NCBI GenBank assembly: GCA_937952285.1
Contig: CALFZE010000029.1
Span: 1-8,193, forward strand
Source: UBA2428 sp002343545
GTDB lineage: Bacteria > Bdellovibrionota > UBA2428
DNA length: 8,193 nt
Reading direction: 5' to 3'
Made by a program: the position numbers and the translations under genes. Below the pieces are notes generated by a model. That model ran no database searches. It was not told the DNA's origin and worked only from the letters and a program-made list of their open reading frames with translations. This document shows, one piece after another, positions 1-5,936 of this stretch (positions are counted from its first letter, which is position 1; every line of letters starts with the position of its first letter).

Positions 1-1060
1 CGCCGAGGGCGTGGTGCCGCGTCTTCAGCCCCAGCTTCGCGCCCTTCATGAACGACTCGTTCGACGGCCGGGCGAAGACTTCGTAGTCTTTCAACTCGAT
101 GCTCAGATCGAGGGCCTTATCGCGCAGCCCCCAGGCGATTTGCCCGCGGCCGCGCGCCTGGTAAGGGCCGATCCCTCCCCCCATTTCGCTCGCCGTGATC
201 TCGCCCGACGAGGGGGCCTCGAAGACACCGTCGCGAAAGCGCGTATCGGCGCGAAAGCTCCCGCTGATCTCGGACATGCGGAACCACGGCACGCTCCGGA
301 AATAGTGATTGAGGAACTCCGCGCCGCCCAGTGTTCCGGCGAGCACGACGTGGGCCGTCATCTTGTCGAAGATCTCGGCGTTCGAGTGGCGATCCGGGTA
401 CCAGTCGCGGATGTCGGCCAACACCGAGCCCTCGAGCCCCGTGGCGATCGGCTTGTCGGCCAAACGCACTTCGCCGCCGGCAAAACTCACGCGTCCCCGG
501 CGGACCTGAAGCTCGCGGCCCGGGTAGAGAAAAAAGCTTCCCTCGACGCGCCCCGGCCCGCGGTACTCGTAGCCTTCGACCTGGATCCGATCGAAGCCTC
601 GGATATCGATGTTCGCGATGTCGACCTTGAAGGGGCCCTTATCGTCCGGCGAAGGGGGCGGCTCGGGCGTCGGACGCGGCGCTTGTCCCGTCGCGAGGGT
701 AAAGCCCCCCCCCTCGGCCGCCACGCTCAGCGCCCGGAACTTGCGCGCCGGGATCGCGAAGATGTTGACCCAGACCCGGATCTTCTCGACCTCGACGTGC
801 CACTTCACGTCGTCGGACTGACCCTCGATTATGAAACCGCGCACGTGCGCGAGCCCCGGGAACACGGACCATGCCGAGTCGTAGCGCAAGTAAACCGAGA
901 AAGGATCGCCGTTCACGATGCGATCGAAATTCGGTTTATGCAGGAACCACTGCGCGGCCACGACGTAGGCGACTTCCAAAAACAAGAGCGTGACCATGAG
1001 AACGACGAGACCGCGACGCCACGCCCGATGATTCGCCAAAAAAGCGGACAGTTTCCCCAC
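1..1060 (-). CDS. Membrane-anchored AsmA/TamB-like envelope protein (3' end outside window)
   Basis: About 353 codons are open on the minus strand from a GTG at 1060 to the left edge, with no stop or frameshift in my translation. An in-frame TGA lies just upstream (1066-1064), so the start is this GTG or a codon inside. The G-rich stretch next to the GTG is too close for an ideal ribosome site. Residues about 17-39 form one hydrophobic segment after a basic N-terminus (HRAWRRG), which suggests an inner-membrane anchor with the rest in the periplasm. A proline-rich linker (PRPTPEPPPSPDD) follows around residue 120. After it come beta-rich stretches such as VEGSFFLYPGRELQVRRG, in the style of AsmA, TamB or DUF748 proteins, which handle lipid transport or outer-membrane assembly. 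The family call is inference from this style, not from a diagnostic motif. It is transcribed divergently from the HD gene pair. Confidence 0.6.
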   Translation of the reverse strand, partial: MGKLSAFLANHRAWRRGLVVLMVTLLFLEVAYVVAAQWFLHKPNFDRIVNGDPFSVYLRYDSAWSVFPGLAHVRGFIIEGQSDDVKWHVEVEKIRVWVNIFAIPARKFRALSVAAEGGGFTLATGQAPRPTPEPPPSPDDKGPFKVDIANIDIRGFDRIQVEGYEYRGPGRVEGSFFLYPGRELQVRRGRVSFAGGEVRLADKPIATGLEGSVLADIRDWYPDRHSNAEIFDKMTAHVVLAGTLGGAEFLNHYFRSVPWFRMSEISGSFRADTRFRDGVFEAPSSGEITASEMGGGIGPYQARGRGQIAWGLRDKALDLSIELKDYEVFARPSNESFMKGAKLGLKTRHHALG

Positions 1061-1208
1061 CCCTCACGACATACCAGCTTCGGATCCGCAAGGCGCGCTC
1101 GGGAGAGCGACTTTACCGAAACGTCACACAAAAAACGTCGAGACGCTCCGACGCGAACACCGAATTATTGACGGCGCGGCCGAAGGTCCGCGGGAGACAC
1201 TATCCCTT

Positions 1209-1215
1209 GGGGGAG
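1209..1215 (+). promoter_or_regulatory. Strong ribosome binding site of the HD gene
   Basis: GGGGGAG lies 8 bases before the ATG at 1224. It is one of the few clear Shine-Dalgarno sites in the window and fixes that start. A TTGACG at 1168-1173 could be a -35 box, but no convincing -10 follows at the right distance. Confidence 0.6.
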
Positions 1216-1223
1216 CCGCGCCA

Positions 1224-1835
1224 ATGAAACAACGCCTGCAATCACGACGCGAATTCATCGGAACTTCGGTCGCCACGGCCGTGACCGCGGTCACGGTGGT
1301 CGCCGCCGGATCGTCTTTGATCGGAAGCGCCACCGCGTTGGCCGCCGGCGCGGTGCCGACGTGCGCGCCGCCGCTGAAGGCAAACGCCGCCGACGAAATC
1401 ATCAACAACCTTCGCCAGCTCAAGAATGTCTGGCACGGATTTCCCGTCGACCAGCTCACCCACGGGCTGCAAACGGCCACCTTGGCCATGCGCGCGGGCG
1501 AAAGCCCGGAAATCATCGTGGCTTCGCTTTGCCACGACATGGCCAAGACGGTCTCGGCGCTCAACCACGAAGAAATGGCCGCCGAAATGCTCAAGCCCTA
1601 CCTTAGCTCCGATACCTACAACATGCTCAAGTATCACGGCATCTTCCAAGGGCGCTTCTTTTGGGACGAGATCGACCGCGATCCGAACTACTACCTCAAG
1701 TTCCGCGGCGAGCGTTGGTACGACTTGGCCATGAAGTTCACCGAAGTCTACGACAAACCGGCCTTCAAGAAGGACGCCAACTTCGAACCGCTGGAGACCT
1801 TCATTCCGATCATCCGCCGGGTCGTGGGGGTTTAA
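1224..1835 (+). CDS. Tat-exported HD-domain protein, probable diiron (PhnZ/MIOX-type) oxygenase or phosphohydrolase
   Basis: 203 residues. The N-terminus is a textbook twin-arginine signal: SRREFIG at 7-13, a long hydrophobic region at 14-41, and a likely cleavage after ALA (40). The rest is a single HD domain. Visible metal-ligand candidates are H80 (in LTHGLQTATLA), H104-D105 (CHDMAK), H115, H138 and D177 (VYDKPAF). This H...HD...H...H...D order is that of mixed-valence diiron oxygenases such as PhnZ and inositol oxygenase, which oxidise C-H bonds with O2. The stretch GFPVDQLTHGLQTA resembles the PhnZ pre-helix region, but the substrate-binding Tyr and Glu expected there are replaced (W70, F73), so the substrate must differ. 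A Tat signal fits a protein that folds around its metals before export. It abuts the downstream paralogue with no gap, so the two are surely co-transcribed. A plain phosphohydrolase is the main alternative. Confidence 0.82.
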   Translation: MKQRLQSRREFIGTSVATAVTAVTVVAAGSSLIGSATALAAGAVPTCAPPLKANAADEIINNLRQLKNVWHGFPVDQLTHGLQTATLAMRAGESPEIIVASLCHDMAKTVSALNHEEMAAEMLKPYLSSDTYNMLKYHGIFQGRFFWDEIDRDPNYYLKFRGERWYDLAMKFTEVYDKPAFKKDANFEPLETFIPIIRRVVGV

Positions 1836-2486
1836 ATGAGCGACACTCCGCTAAACCGCCGCGAATTCTTTCAATCCCTCTTCTCGTCGTCCGACTCGAC
1901 GGCCTGCAAACCCATCAAGTATCCCAAGAAAAGTCTGACGATGGGCATCGAAGACATCGGCGAGATCGGCAAAGTCGACTCGCTCATCCTCGAATACCAA
2001 GTCATGGAAGCCCAGAACGCCTTCATGGCCGACGAGATCGTCAACCAGGTCATTCGCCTGCAAGGCCTCCCGGGCCCCGACCGTTTGCTGCGAGCCCGCA
2101 AGGCCGCCACGATCGCCTACCACGAAGCCCCCAAGTCGCTCCGCGATCAATGGGTCCTGGTCGCGTTCTGCAAAGACATCGGCCTCATCAAATCGCCGTC
2201 CAATCCGTCGGCCTACACCGCCTCGGCCCTTCGTCCCTACATCGACGATTCGATCTACCGAGTGCTCAAGGCCTACGCCACCTTCGAAGACGATCCCGAC
2301 GCCTTCCGCCGCCAACCGTGGTACGCGCAGGGTTTGCAGTTCCTGAACTGGAACCGACGGGCCGCGTCGCAGAACTTCACGCCTGGCACCGTGGAAACTT
2401 TCGCCTACATTATTCGCGAGCTCGTGAAGGTGGGACTCTTCAAGCAACCGGACGACACCAAAGTCATCCCCGAGCTGGAAGACTAA
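1836..2486 (+). CDS. Degenerate HD-domain paralogue (pseudoenzyme partner of the preceding gene)
   Basis: 216 residues. The ATG directly follows the upstream TAA, and GGGGG at 1826-1830 inside the upstream gene serves as ribosome site, so translation is probably coupled. Residues 65-200 align by eye with 56-202 of the preceding protein: ADEIVNQ with ADEIINN, LVAFCKDIG with VASLCHDMA, ALRPYIDDSIYRVLKAY with MLKPYLSSDTYNMLKYH, VETFAYIIREL with LETFIPIIRRV. At the ligand positions H80 becomes R86, H104 becomes K113, H115 becomes P124, H138 becomes Y147 and D177 becomes R174; only the Asp of the HD pair (D114) remains. It should therefore not bind the diiron centre. The N-terminus has NRREFFQSLF, with RREF at residues 8-11 as in its partner, but no hydrophobic region follows, so it cannot be an ordinary Tat substrate on its own. 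I infer a heteromer partner or regulatory subunit. Confidence 0.78.
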   Translation: MSDTPLNRREFFQSLFSSSDSTACKPIKYPKKSLTMGIEDIGEIGKVDSLILEYQVMEAQNAFMADEIVNQVIRLQGLPGPDRLLRARKAATIAYHEAPKSLRDQWVLVAFCKDIGLIKSPSNPSAYTASALRPYIDDSIYRVLKAYATFEDDPDAFRRQPWYAQGLQFLNWNRRAASQNFTPGTVETFAYIIRELVKVGLFKQPDDTKVIPELED

Positions 2487-2493
2487 GGATTTG

Positions 2494-2512
2494 GGAGCCG
2501 GCGAACGGCTCC
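2494..2512 (+). terminator. Hairpin just after the HD gene pair, possible terminator without U-tract
   Basis: GGAGCCG (2494-2500) and CGGCTCC (2506-2512) form a perfect 7-bp stem with a GCGAA loop, 7 bases after the stop codon. No run of T follows, so it may act with Rho or only protect the 3' end. Confidence 0.4.
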
Positions 2513-2545
2513 GGGCACGAATCCAAGGGCGACCGTTTTCTCGAC

Positions 2546-2585
2546 GCGCAGATCTGTAGTCGCCAAAGCGTGACACGATCTGCGC
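2546..2585. repeat. 9-bp perfect inverted repeat ending at a start codon
   Basis: GCGCAGATC (2546-2554) is the exact reverse complement of GATCTGCGC (2577-2585), with a 22-base spacer. The right arm ends at the base before the ATG of the decayed lipoprotein gene. It could be an operator or a leader hairpin masking that start. Confidence 0.45.
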
Positions 2586-2814
2586 ATGAAATTTTTCCCC
2601 TTCTCCTCACCGCGATGTCCCTCTCGGCTTGTAGTTACAAAATCAAAACGTAACAACACTGACGAATGAAGAGGACGACGAGACGGGTCCCTGGCAAGTG
2701 GACGACGTCATTCTTGGATCCGGTACGGCCGTCACCGTGACCGCGACCCCGAAGACGGGTTACGCATTAACGGACATGACTCTCGGCGGCGCGTGTGCCG
2801 CCGCCGCCCTTTAG
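2586..2814 (+). pseudogene. Decayed small lipoprotein with a repeat-like C-terminal domain
   Basis: Three frames in succession spell one small lipoprotein. The ATG at 2586 gives MKFFPF. The next frame gives LLLTAMSLSACSYKIKT with a lipobox-like LSAC, and stops at a TAA. The third frame gives TNEEDDETGPW and then VTVTATPKTGYALTDMTLGG, ending at TAG (2812-2814). The latter resembles divergent InlB-type B-repeats (VTLTATPAAGY-like) found in surface proteins. Each shift falls in or near a homopolymer (TTTTTCCCC near 2592, AAAATCAAAA near 2640), so sequencing error could mimic decay, but two shifts in about 75 codons favour a dead gene. The total would be about 75 residues, short for this type, so the interior may also be deleted. 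It ends 5 bases before the convergent metallopeptidase gene. Confidence 0.5.
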
Positions 2815-2819
2815 AGGGC

Positions 2820-3770
2820 TCATGGCTTGGTCCGGAGGCGATCCGTGGCCGATTCGATCAAGCTCAGAAGCTCAGGCCCTTGTAGCCGCGCGAGCTCTTT
2901 GAGACTTCGATCGGCCCGTAGCTCCTTAGCTATCAAGTAACCCAGGTAGTATCCCGCTCGACGCGGCACAACTCGGTCCGTCGAGGAGAGCAAGAACCAC
3001 TTTTCGTAGACGTCCTCGGACTCGGAAAGCAGATCCCTTCGCATCTCCGACCAAAGCTCGGGTAAGCGCCCTTCGCAGGCCGCTACGAGCCCGACGGGCA
3101 TATCCAACATCATATCCTGGGGCGTGGCCCCGGGATTCAGCTCATCCGAGACGAGGGTCGCCAGGCCCTCGCCCCAAAGCGCGCGCCATAGGCTCCCGCC
3201 CGAGAAGGCATGTTGGGAGTGATAAAAATGGAATAACTCGTGATGATAGAAAGGCACGTCGCTTTGGCCATGGTGATACTTCACGATGCCGTCCACCCCG
3301 AAGATGAAGACGAGCTCACCGTTGATCCGCCTCGCACCGCCGTCCATTTCTCCCAGGCTATGCACGACGTAAATGTCGAAGTCGGTTCTAAAATCATCGA
3401 AGGTCGAGCGGAAACTTTTGAGCGCGGACGCGATCTCGGACGAGATCACCCGAGCCTTTGTCGCAAAGCGCGACTCAATCGATGGGAACGCACCCAGCTC
3501 TTTCCCAATCTCTTGGCCGGGATCCTTGCCTTGTCGTCGCCACTTCTCGATCTTGAAATCATAAAACGCCGGGAAAGCCGCGCCGACCTCAGCCTTGAAG
3601 TGACTAATCTGATCGTCCAAACCTCGGCTCCGATTGTTCGCCCAGAACTCCAAAAACACGGGGGTAAAATCGTGAACCCTCGGAGTGAGTTCCATAGTTG
3701 AAGCACAGCCAACCGTAAAAAAACTAACCCAAAGCATGCCAAGCCGAGCCATCGTCCTCATCCGAAACAT
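2820..3770 (-). CDS. Lipoprotein with gluzincin-type (HExxH) metallopeptidase domain
   Basis: 316 residues. The ATG at 3770 is preceded by GGAGGA at good spacing, which decides the start over internal ATGs at residues 4 and 7. The N-terminus is a lipoprotein signal with a hydrophobic core and FFTVGC, giving lipidated Cys22. The zinc site is visible as H177-E178-L-F-H181, with E201 in LWGEGLAT as probable third ligand about 20 residues on, the gluzincin arrangement. A later GYYLGYLIAKEL resembles the helix after the active site in DUF2268-like predicted proteases (GYxxGxxI). I infer a membrane-tethered zinc peptidase in the periplasm or at the surface; the target is unknown. Residues about 55-130 form a helical, charged region with no motif I recognise. 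It is transcribed divergently from the XRE regulator, and the shared intergenic palindrome makes it a likely target of that regulator. Confidence 0.72.
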   Translation of the reverse strand: MFRMRTMARLGMLWVSFFTVGCASTMELTPRVHDFTPVFLEFWANNRSRGLDDQISHFKAEVGAAFPAFYDFKIEKWRRQGKDPGQEIGKELGAFPSIESRFATKARVISSEIASALKSFRSTFDDFRTDFDIYVVHSLGEMDGGARRINGELVFIFGVDGIVKYHHGQSDVPFYHHELFHFYHSQHAFSGGSLWRALWGEGLATLVSDELNPGATPQDMMLDMPVGLVAACEGRLPELWSEMRRDLLSESEDVYEKWFLLSSTDRVVPRRAGYYLGYLIAKELRADRSLKELARLQGPELLSLIESATDRLRTKP

Positions 3771-3803
3771 CGCGTTCCTCCGTGTAGACGCACCAAACAG
3801 AAC

Positions 3804-3855
3804 TCAATACTCTGTGTAAATCTGATTGATAAAAGTATTGATTATCGATACTTTT
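3804..3855. promoter_or_regulatory. Palindromic operator with an extra half-site in the divergent promoter region
   Basis: AAAAGTATTGA (3831-3841) and TCGATACTTTT (3845-3855) form an 11-bp inverted repeat with a single mismatch and a TTA centre. A further half-site TCAATACT at 3804-3811 matches the reverse complement of the left arm. The block is AT-rich within GC-rich surroundings, and its right edge is 8 bases from the ATG of the regulator at 3864. A TTGATA at 3826-3831 could be a -35 box. The likely binder is the XRE regulator itself, repressing its own gene and perhaps the metallopeptidase lipoprotein. Confidence 0.6.
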
Positions 3856-3863
3856 ACCCCGCC

Positions 3864-4631
3864 ATGAGATCGCCCGCGCGCCCCCAGGAATTCGAGAGAC
3901 TCCTGTCGACCTTAAAGAAGATCATGAAGGCGCAACGCGTGACCTATGCCACGTTGGCCGGGCGAATTGGATTGTCCGAGCCGAGCATCAAGAGAATCTT
4001 CACGTCCAGCGATGCCTCTTTCGCGCGGATTATCGACATCTGTAGTGCACTCGGAATCGCCTTCGCGGACTTGGTTCAACAGTCCGCCGAGCCAAAGGAA
4101 AGCGTCTTTACGCTCACCCACGAACAAGAGGCCTTCTTCGCCGCCCAGCCCGCCTACTACGCATTTTTGAGAGGCCTACTGGAAACGTCGTCCGACCCCG
4201 CGATGCTTCGCAAGCGTTACAAGCTAAGCGATTCTTCGCTGAGAAAGTACCTCAAGAAACTAGAACAACTGCGTCTCTTGGAGAGACTTCCCAAGGACCA
4301 AATCCGCCTGAACGTTCAGGGCACGCACAACTGGCTTGAAGGCGGCCCCTTCCAAAAGAAGTTCCTCAAAACTGATAGTCGGGAATTCGTCGAATACCTC
4401 ACCGGCACCTTCCACTTGCCGAGACACTTCATGAGCACCAGCGATCGAAGAATTCATCCCGACACGTTTGCGTCCATGATCTCCGACCTGAAGGGACTCG
4501 CGTCGACTTACCGGAAGCGCGCCTACCGCGACGAGCTCTACTACCCGGCCAACGAGCTCACGCAGGTAAAGTGGCTGCTCGGCGCTAGCCCGTACCAGCG
4601 AAAGTGGGACGACCTGATCGAGGATCTCTGA
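3864..4631 (+). CDS. XRE (Cro/C1)-family transcriptional regulator with a second winged helix
   Basis: 255 residues. The N-terminal domain is a Cro/C1 helix-turn-helix: TYATLAGRIGLSEPSIKRIF at 27-46, then ARIIDICSALGIAFADL at 54-70, the usual fourth and fifth helices. A second helix-turn-helix-like unit at about 111-150 (LRKRYKLSDSSLRKYLKKLE, then LLERLPKDQIRL as a wing) may add DNA contacts. Residues 150-255 are not recognised; they could sense a ligand or mediate dimerisation. No ribosome site precedes the ATG (CCCCGCC), so the message may be leaderless or the start later, for example Met21, though that would remove the first helix. The adjacent palindrome suggests autoregulation. Known relatives include similar two-domain regulators in predatory bacteria, from memory. 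Confidence 0.75.
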   Translation: MRSPARPQEFERLLSTLKKIMKAQRVTYATLAGRIGLSEPSIKRIFTSSDASFARIIDICSALGIAFADLVQQSAEPKESVFTLTHEQEAFFAAQPAYYAFLRGLLETSSDPAMLRKRYKLSDSSLRKYLKKLEQLRLLERLPKDQIRLNVQGTHNWLEGGPFQKKFLKTDSREFVEYLTGTFHLPRHFMSTSDRRIHPDTFASMISDLKGLASTYRKRAYRDELYYPANELTQVKWLLGASPYQRKWDDLIEDL

Positions 4632-4672
4632 AACGCGATCCGCACGCGAGAAGCCAAGCTTCGCCGCCGGCG

Positions 4673-4693
4673 CAAGCGGGCCTCCGCCGCTTG
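4673..4693 (+). terminator. Hairpin after the XRE regulator, possible terminator without U-tract
   Basis: CAAGCGG (4673-4679) and CCGCTTG (4687-4693) form a perfect 7-bp stem with a 7-base loop, 42 bases after the stop codon. No T-run follows. It separates the regulator from the deaminase gene. Confidence 0.35.
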
Positions 4694-4723
4694 GGAGCCT
4701 TCCGCTAAACCCGTTGACCGAAA

Positions 4724-5224
4724 ATGAACCCAGCCGGATACTGGGTTTCCATGCCCAGCATTGAAGACTTCCAGCGCGTAGCCATCGAAGAAGCGAAGCT
4801 CGCTCTTGCCAAGGGAAACATGCCCATCGGCTGCGTGATCGTCTGCGACGGCGAGATCGTTGGTCGAGCGCACAACACCGTGGACTCCGACCGAAGTGAT
4901 CTGGGGCACGCGGAGATGAATGCGCTCCGAAAAGTCGAACATCTCCTTTTCGGCGAGCTCAAAGGTCGCTGCGAGATCTACTGCACATTAGAGCCCTGCC
5001 TGATGTGCTACGGGGCGCTCGCGAACTACCGCATCAAGCGGCTCGTCTATTCAGTGTCCGATCTTCACGCGGGTTATTCGCGGGCTGCCCAGCTTCCGGC
5101 GTACTACGCCGCTCGAAAGTTCGAAGTCGTCACGGGAGTCCTTAAGGAAGAGGTCCTGGGATTGCTCAAGAGCTACGTCGCAAAGACGGGACATCGCGCA
5201 CATCTCTTGGCGTCGTTGATCTGA
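4724..5224 (+). CDS. TadA-like nucleoside/tRNA adenosine deaminase family protein
   Basis: 166 residues. The zinc deaminase signature is complete: H62-A63-E64 (GHAEMNAL), with E64 as proton shuttle, and P91-C92-L-M-C95 (LEPCLMCYGAL). The following NYRIKRLVYSVSD and HAGY match the TadA/guanine-deaminase branch, in which Zn-activated water removes the amino group from adenine, guanine or cytosine. TadA makes inosine at the tRNA wobble position; this copy differs from typical TadA (LGHAE rather than TAHAE), so a metabolic deaminase is also possible. Two starts compete: ATG 4724 and ATG 4751 (Met10). Family alignment favours the second, but neither has a clear ribosome site, and a hairpin lies between them. 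The 37 C-terminal residues recur in a truncated copy at 7507-7617. It is convergent with orn. Confidence 0.8.
   Translation: MNPAGYWVSMPSIEDFQRVAIEEAKLALAKGNMPIGCVIVCDGEIVGRAHNTVDSDRSDLGHAEMNALRKVEHLLFGELKGRCEIYCTLEPCLMCYGALANYRIKRLVYSVSDLHAGYSRAAQLPAYYAARKFEVVTGVLKEEVLGLLKSYVAKTGHRAHLLASLI
4727..4747 (+). promoter_or_regulatory. Inverted repeat between two candidate deaminase starts
   Basis: AACCCAG (4727-4733) and CTGGGTT (4741-4747) form a perfect 7-bp inverted repeat with a 7-base spacer. It lies right after the ATG at 4724 and 3 bases before the ATG at 4751. If the second ATG is the true start, the hairpin would shape access to it. Confidence 0.35.
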
Positions 5225-5252
5225 ACGGCACTTGGACCACGACTGATTCTGA

Positions 5253-5783
5253 TCAATCGATCTTTACGAACTGAAGGTAGTACTTCAGTTCCGCGATGCT
5301 TTCGCGGATGTCGTCCAGGGCGCGGTGCTGGTCGCCCTTTTTGTGTTCGCGATTGAATTTGTCTTTGAACAGGATTTTCCAGCTCGTCACGTCGAGCATG
5401 CGATAGTGCAGTTTGCTCGCGAAGCGCTTGAAGTAGCGGTTGATGAACAAGCGGTCCTGGCCGATGGAGTTGCCGGCGAGGACGGGAAAGTCCCCGCGAT
5501 TCTTGGCGGGAAAATGCCGCTCCACCAGGGCGATGAGCTGATCTTCCACGAGCGAAGGCGCCACGCCGTTCGGGACGAGGGCCGTCAGCCCCGAAGCCCC
5601 GTGGTGGGCGCGGTTCCAGTCGTCCATGTTGTCCAAATAGGATTGCGGCTGTTGGACGACCGCGTGATAAGTTTCCCGTTCATTGAAGTCGAGGTCGGTC
5701 ACGATCGCCGCGATCTCGATGACGACTTCCTTCTCGACGTCGAGCCCCGTCATTTCCAGATCGACCCACAGCAAGTTTTTCAT
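5253..5783 (-). CDS. orn: Oligoribonuclease (DEDDh 3'-5' exoribonuclease)
   Basis: 176 residues, a normal length for Orn. The enzyme degrades 2- to 5-nucleotide RNAs, including pGpG from cyclic-di-GMP turnover, to mononucleotides in the cytoplasm. All DEDDh residues are visible: D8 and E10 in LLWVDLEMTGLD, D110 in AGNSIGQDRLF, H153 and D158 in HRALDDIRESIAELKYY. The start at MKNLLWVDLE is chosen because the reading frame extends 28 residues further upstream (to 5867) without any family resemblance. An AGGA lies about 12 bases before the ATG. The gene is convergent with the deaminase (28 bases between stops) and divergent from the outer-membrane gene. The C-terminus ends at YYLQFVKID, slightly shorter than in Escherichia coli. 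Confidence 0.95.
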   Translation of the reverse strand: MKNLLWVDLEMTGLDVEKEVVIEIAAIVTDLDFNERETYHAVVQQPQSYLDNMDDWNRAHHGASGLTALVPNGVAPSLVEDQLIALVERHFPAKNRGDFPVLAGNSIGQDRLFINRYFKRFASKLHYRMLDVTSWKILFKDKFNREHKKGDQHRALDDIRESIAELKYYLQFVKID

Positions 5784-5885
5784 GGTGCCATTGTATCCTG
5801 GAAACTCAGGACGGGAATGGATGCGAGTGAAGCCCATGTTTGCGCCCACGCGCCCGGAGCAGAGCACGCTCCTTTTAAAAGAGAA

Positions 5886-5914
5886 GCCATAGGACGTGCC
5901 TATGGCAATTTTTT
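5886..5914 (+). terminator. Canonical intrinsic terminator in the leader of the outer-membrane gene (attenuator?)
   Basis: GCCATAGG (5886-5893) pairs perfectly with CCTATGGC (5899-5906) around an ACGTG loop and is followed by AATTTTTT. This is a standard Rho-independent terminator on the plus strand. No plus-strand gene ends upstream; the nearest one is orn, reading the other way. It sits only 22 bases before the ATG at 5937, so it either attenuates that gene or ends a small transcript starting inside the divergent region. Upstream, GGAGC (5856-5860) and GCTCC (5868-5872) followed by TTTT form a weaker second hairpin. Confidence 0.7.
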
Positions 5915-5936
5915 GGGACCCCTAAACTCTTTTCCC

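Noticed and set aside
11..1171. 386-codon open frame on the plus strand
   Set aside because: It is antisense to the AsmA-like gene. The minus frame has a membrane anchor and coherent envelope-protein composition, while the plus frame is Arg/Asp/His-rich without motifs, as GC-rich shadows are.
1168..1203. Sigma-70 promoter TTGACG ... CACTAT before the HD genes
   Set aside because: Spacing of 24 bases is too long and no better -10 box is found.
1851..2576. 241-codon minus-strand frame opposite the pseudo-HD gene
   Set aside because: Antisense shadow; the plus frame aligns with its neighbour's HD domain, the minus frame has no motif.
1661..2653. 330-codon plus-strand frame overlapping both HD genes
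   Set aside because: Arg/His/Pro-rich shadow of the real genes. Only its last 17 or so residues (LLLTAMSLSACSYKIKT) are meaningful, as part of the decayed lipoprotein.
4724..5224. Firm assignment of the deaminase as tadA
   Set aside because: The zinc motifs fit, but LGHAE and the C-terminal part differ from typical TadA as I know it, so no gene symbol is given.
5325..5936. Upstream extension of the outer-membrane gene frame, and the 28-residue upstream extension of orn (5784-5867)
   Set aside because: The first is antisense to orn, and a signal peptide begins only at 5937. The second precedes the conserved LLWVDLEMTG start and has no family support.
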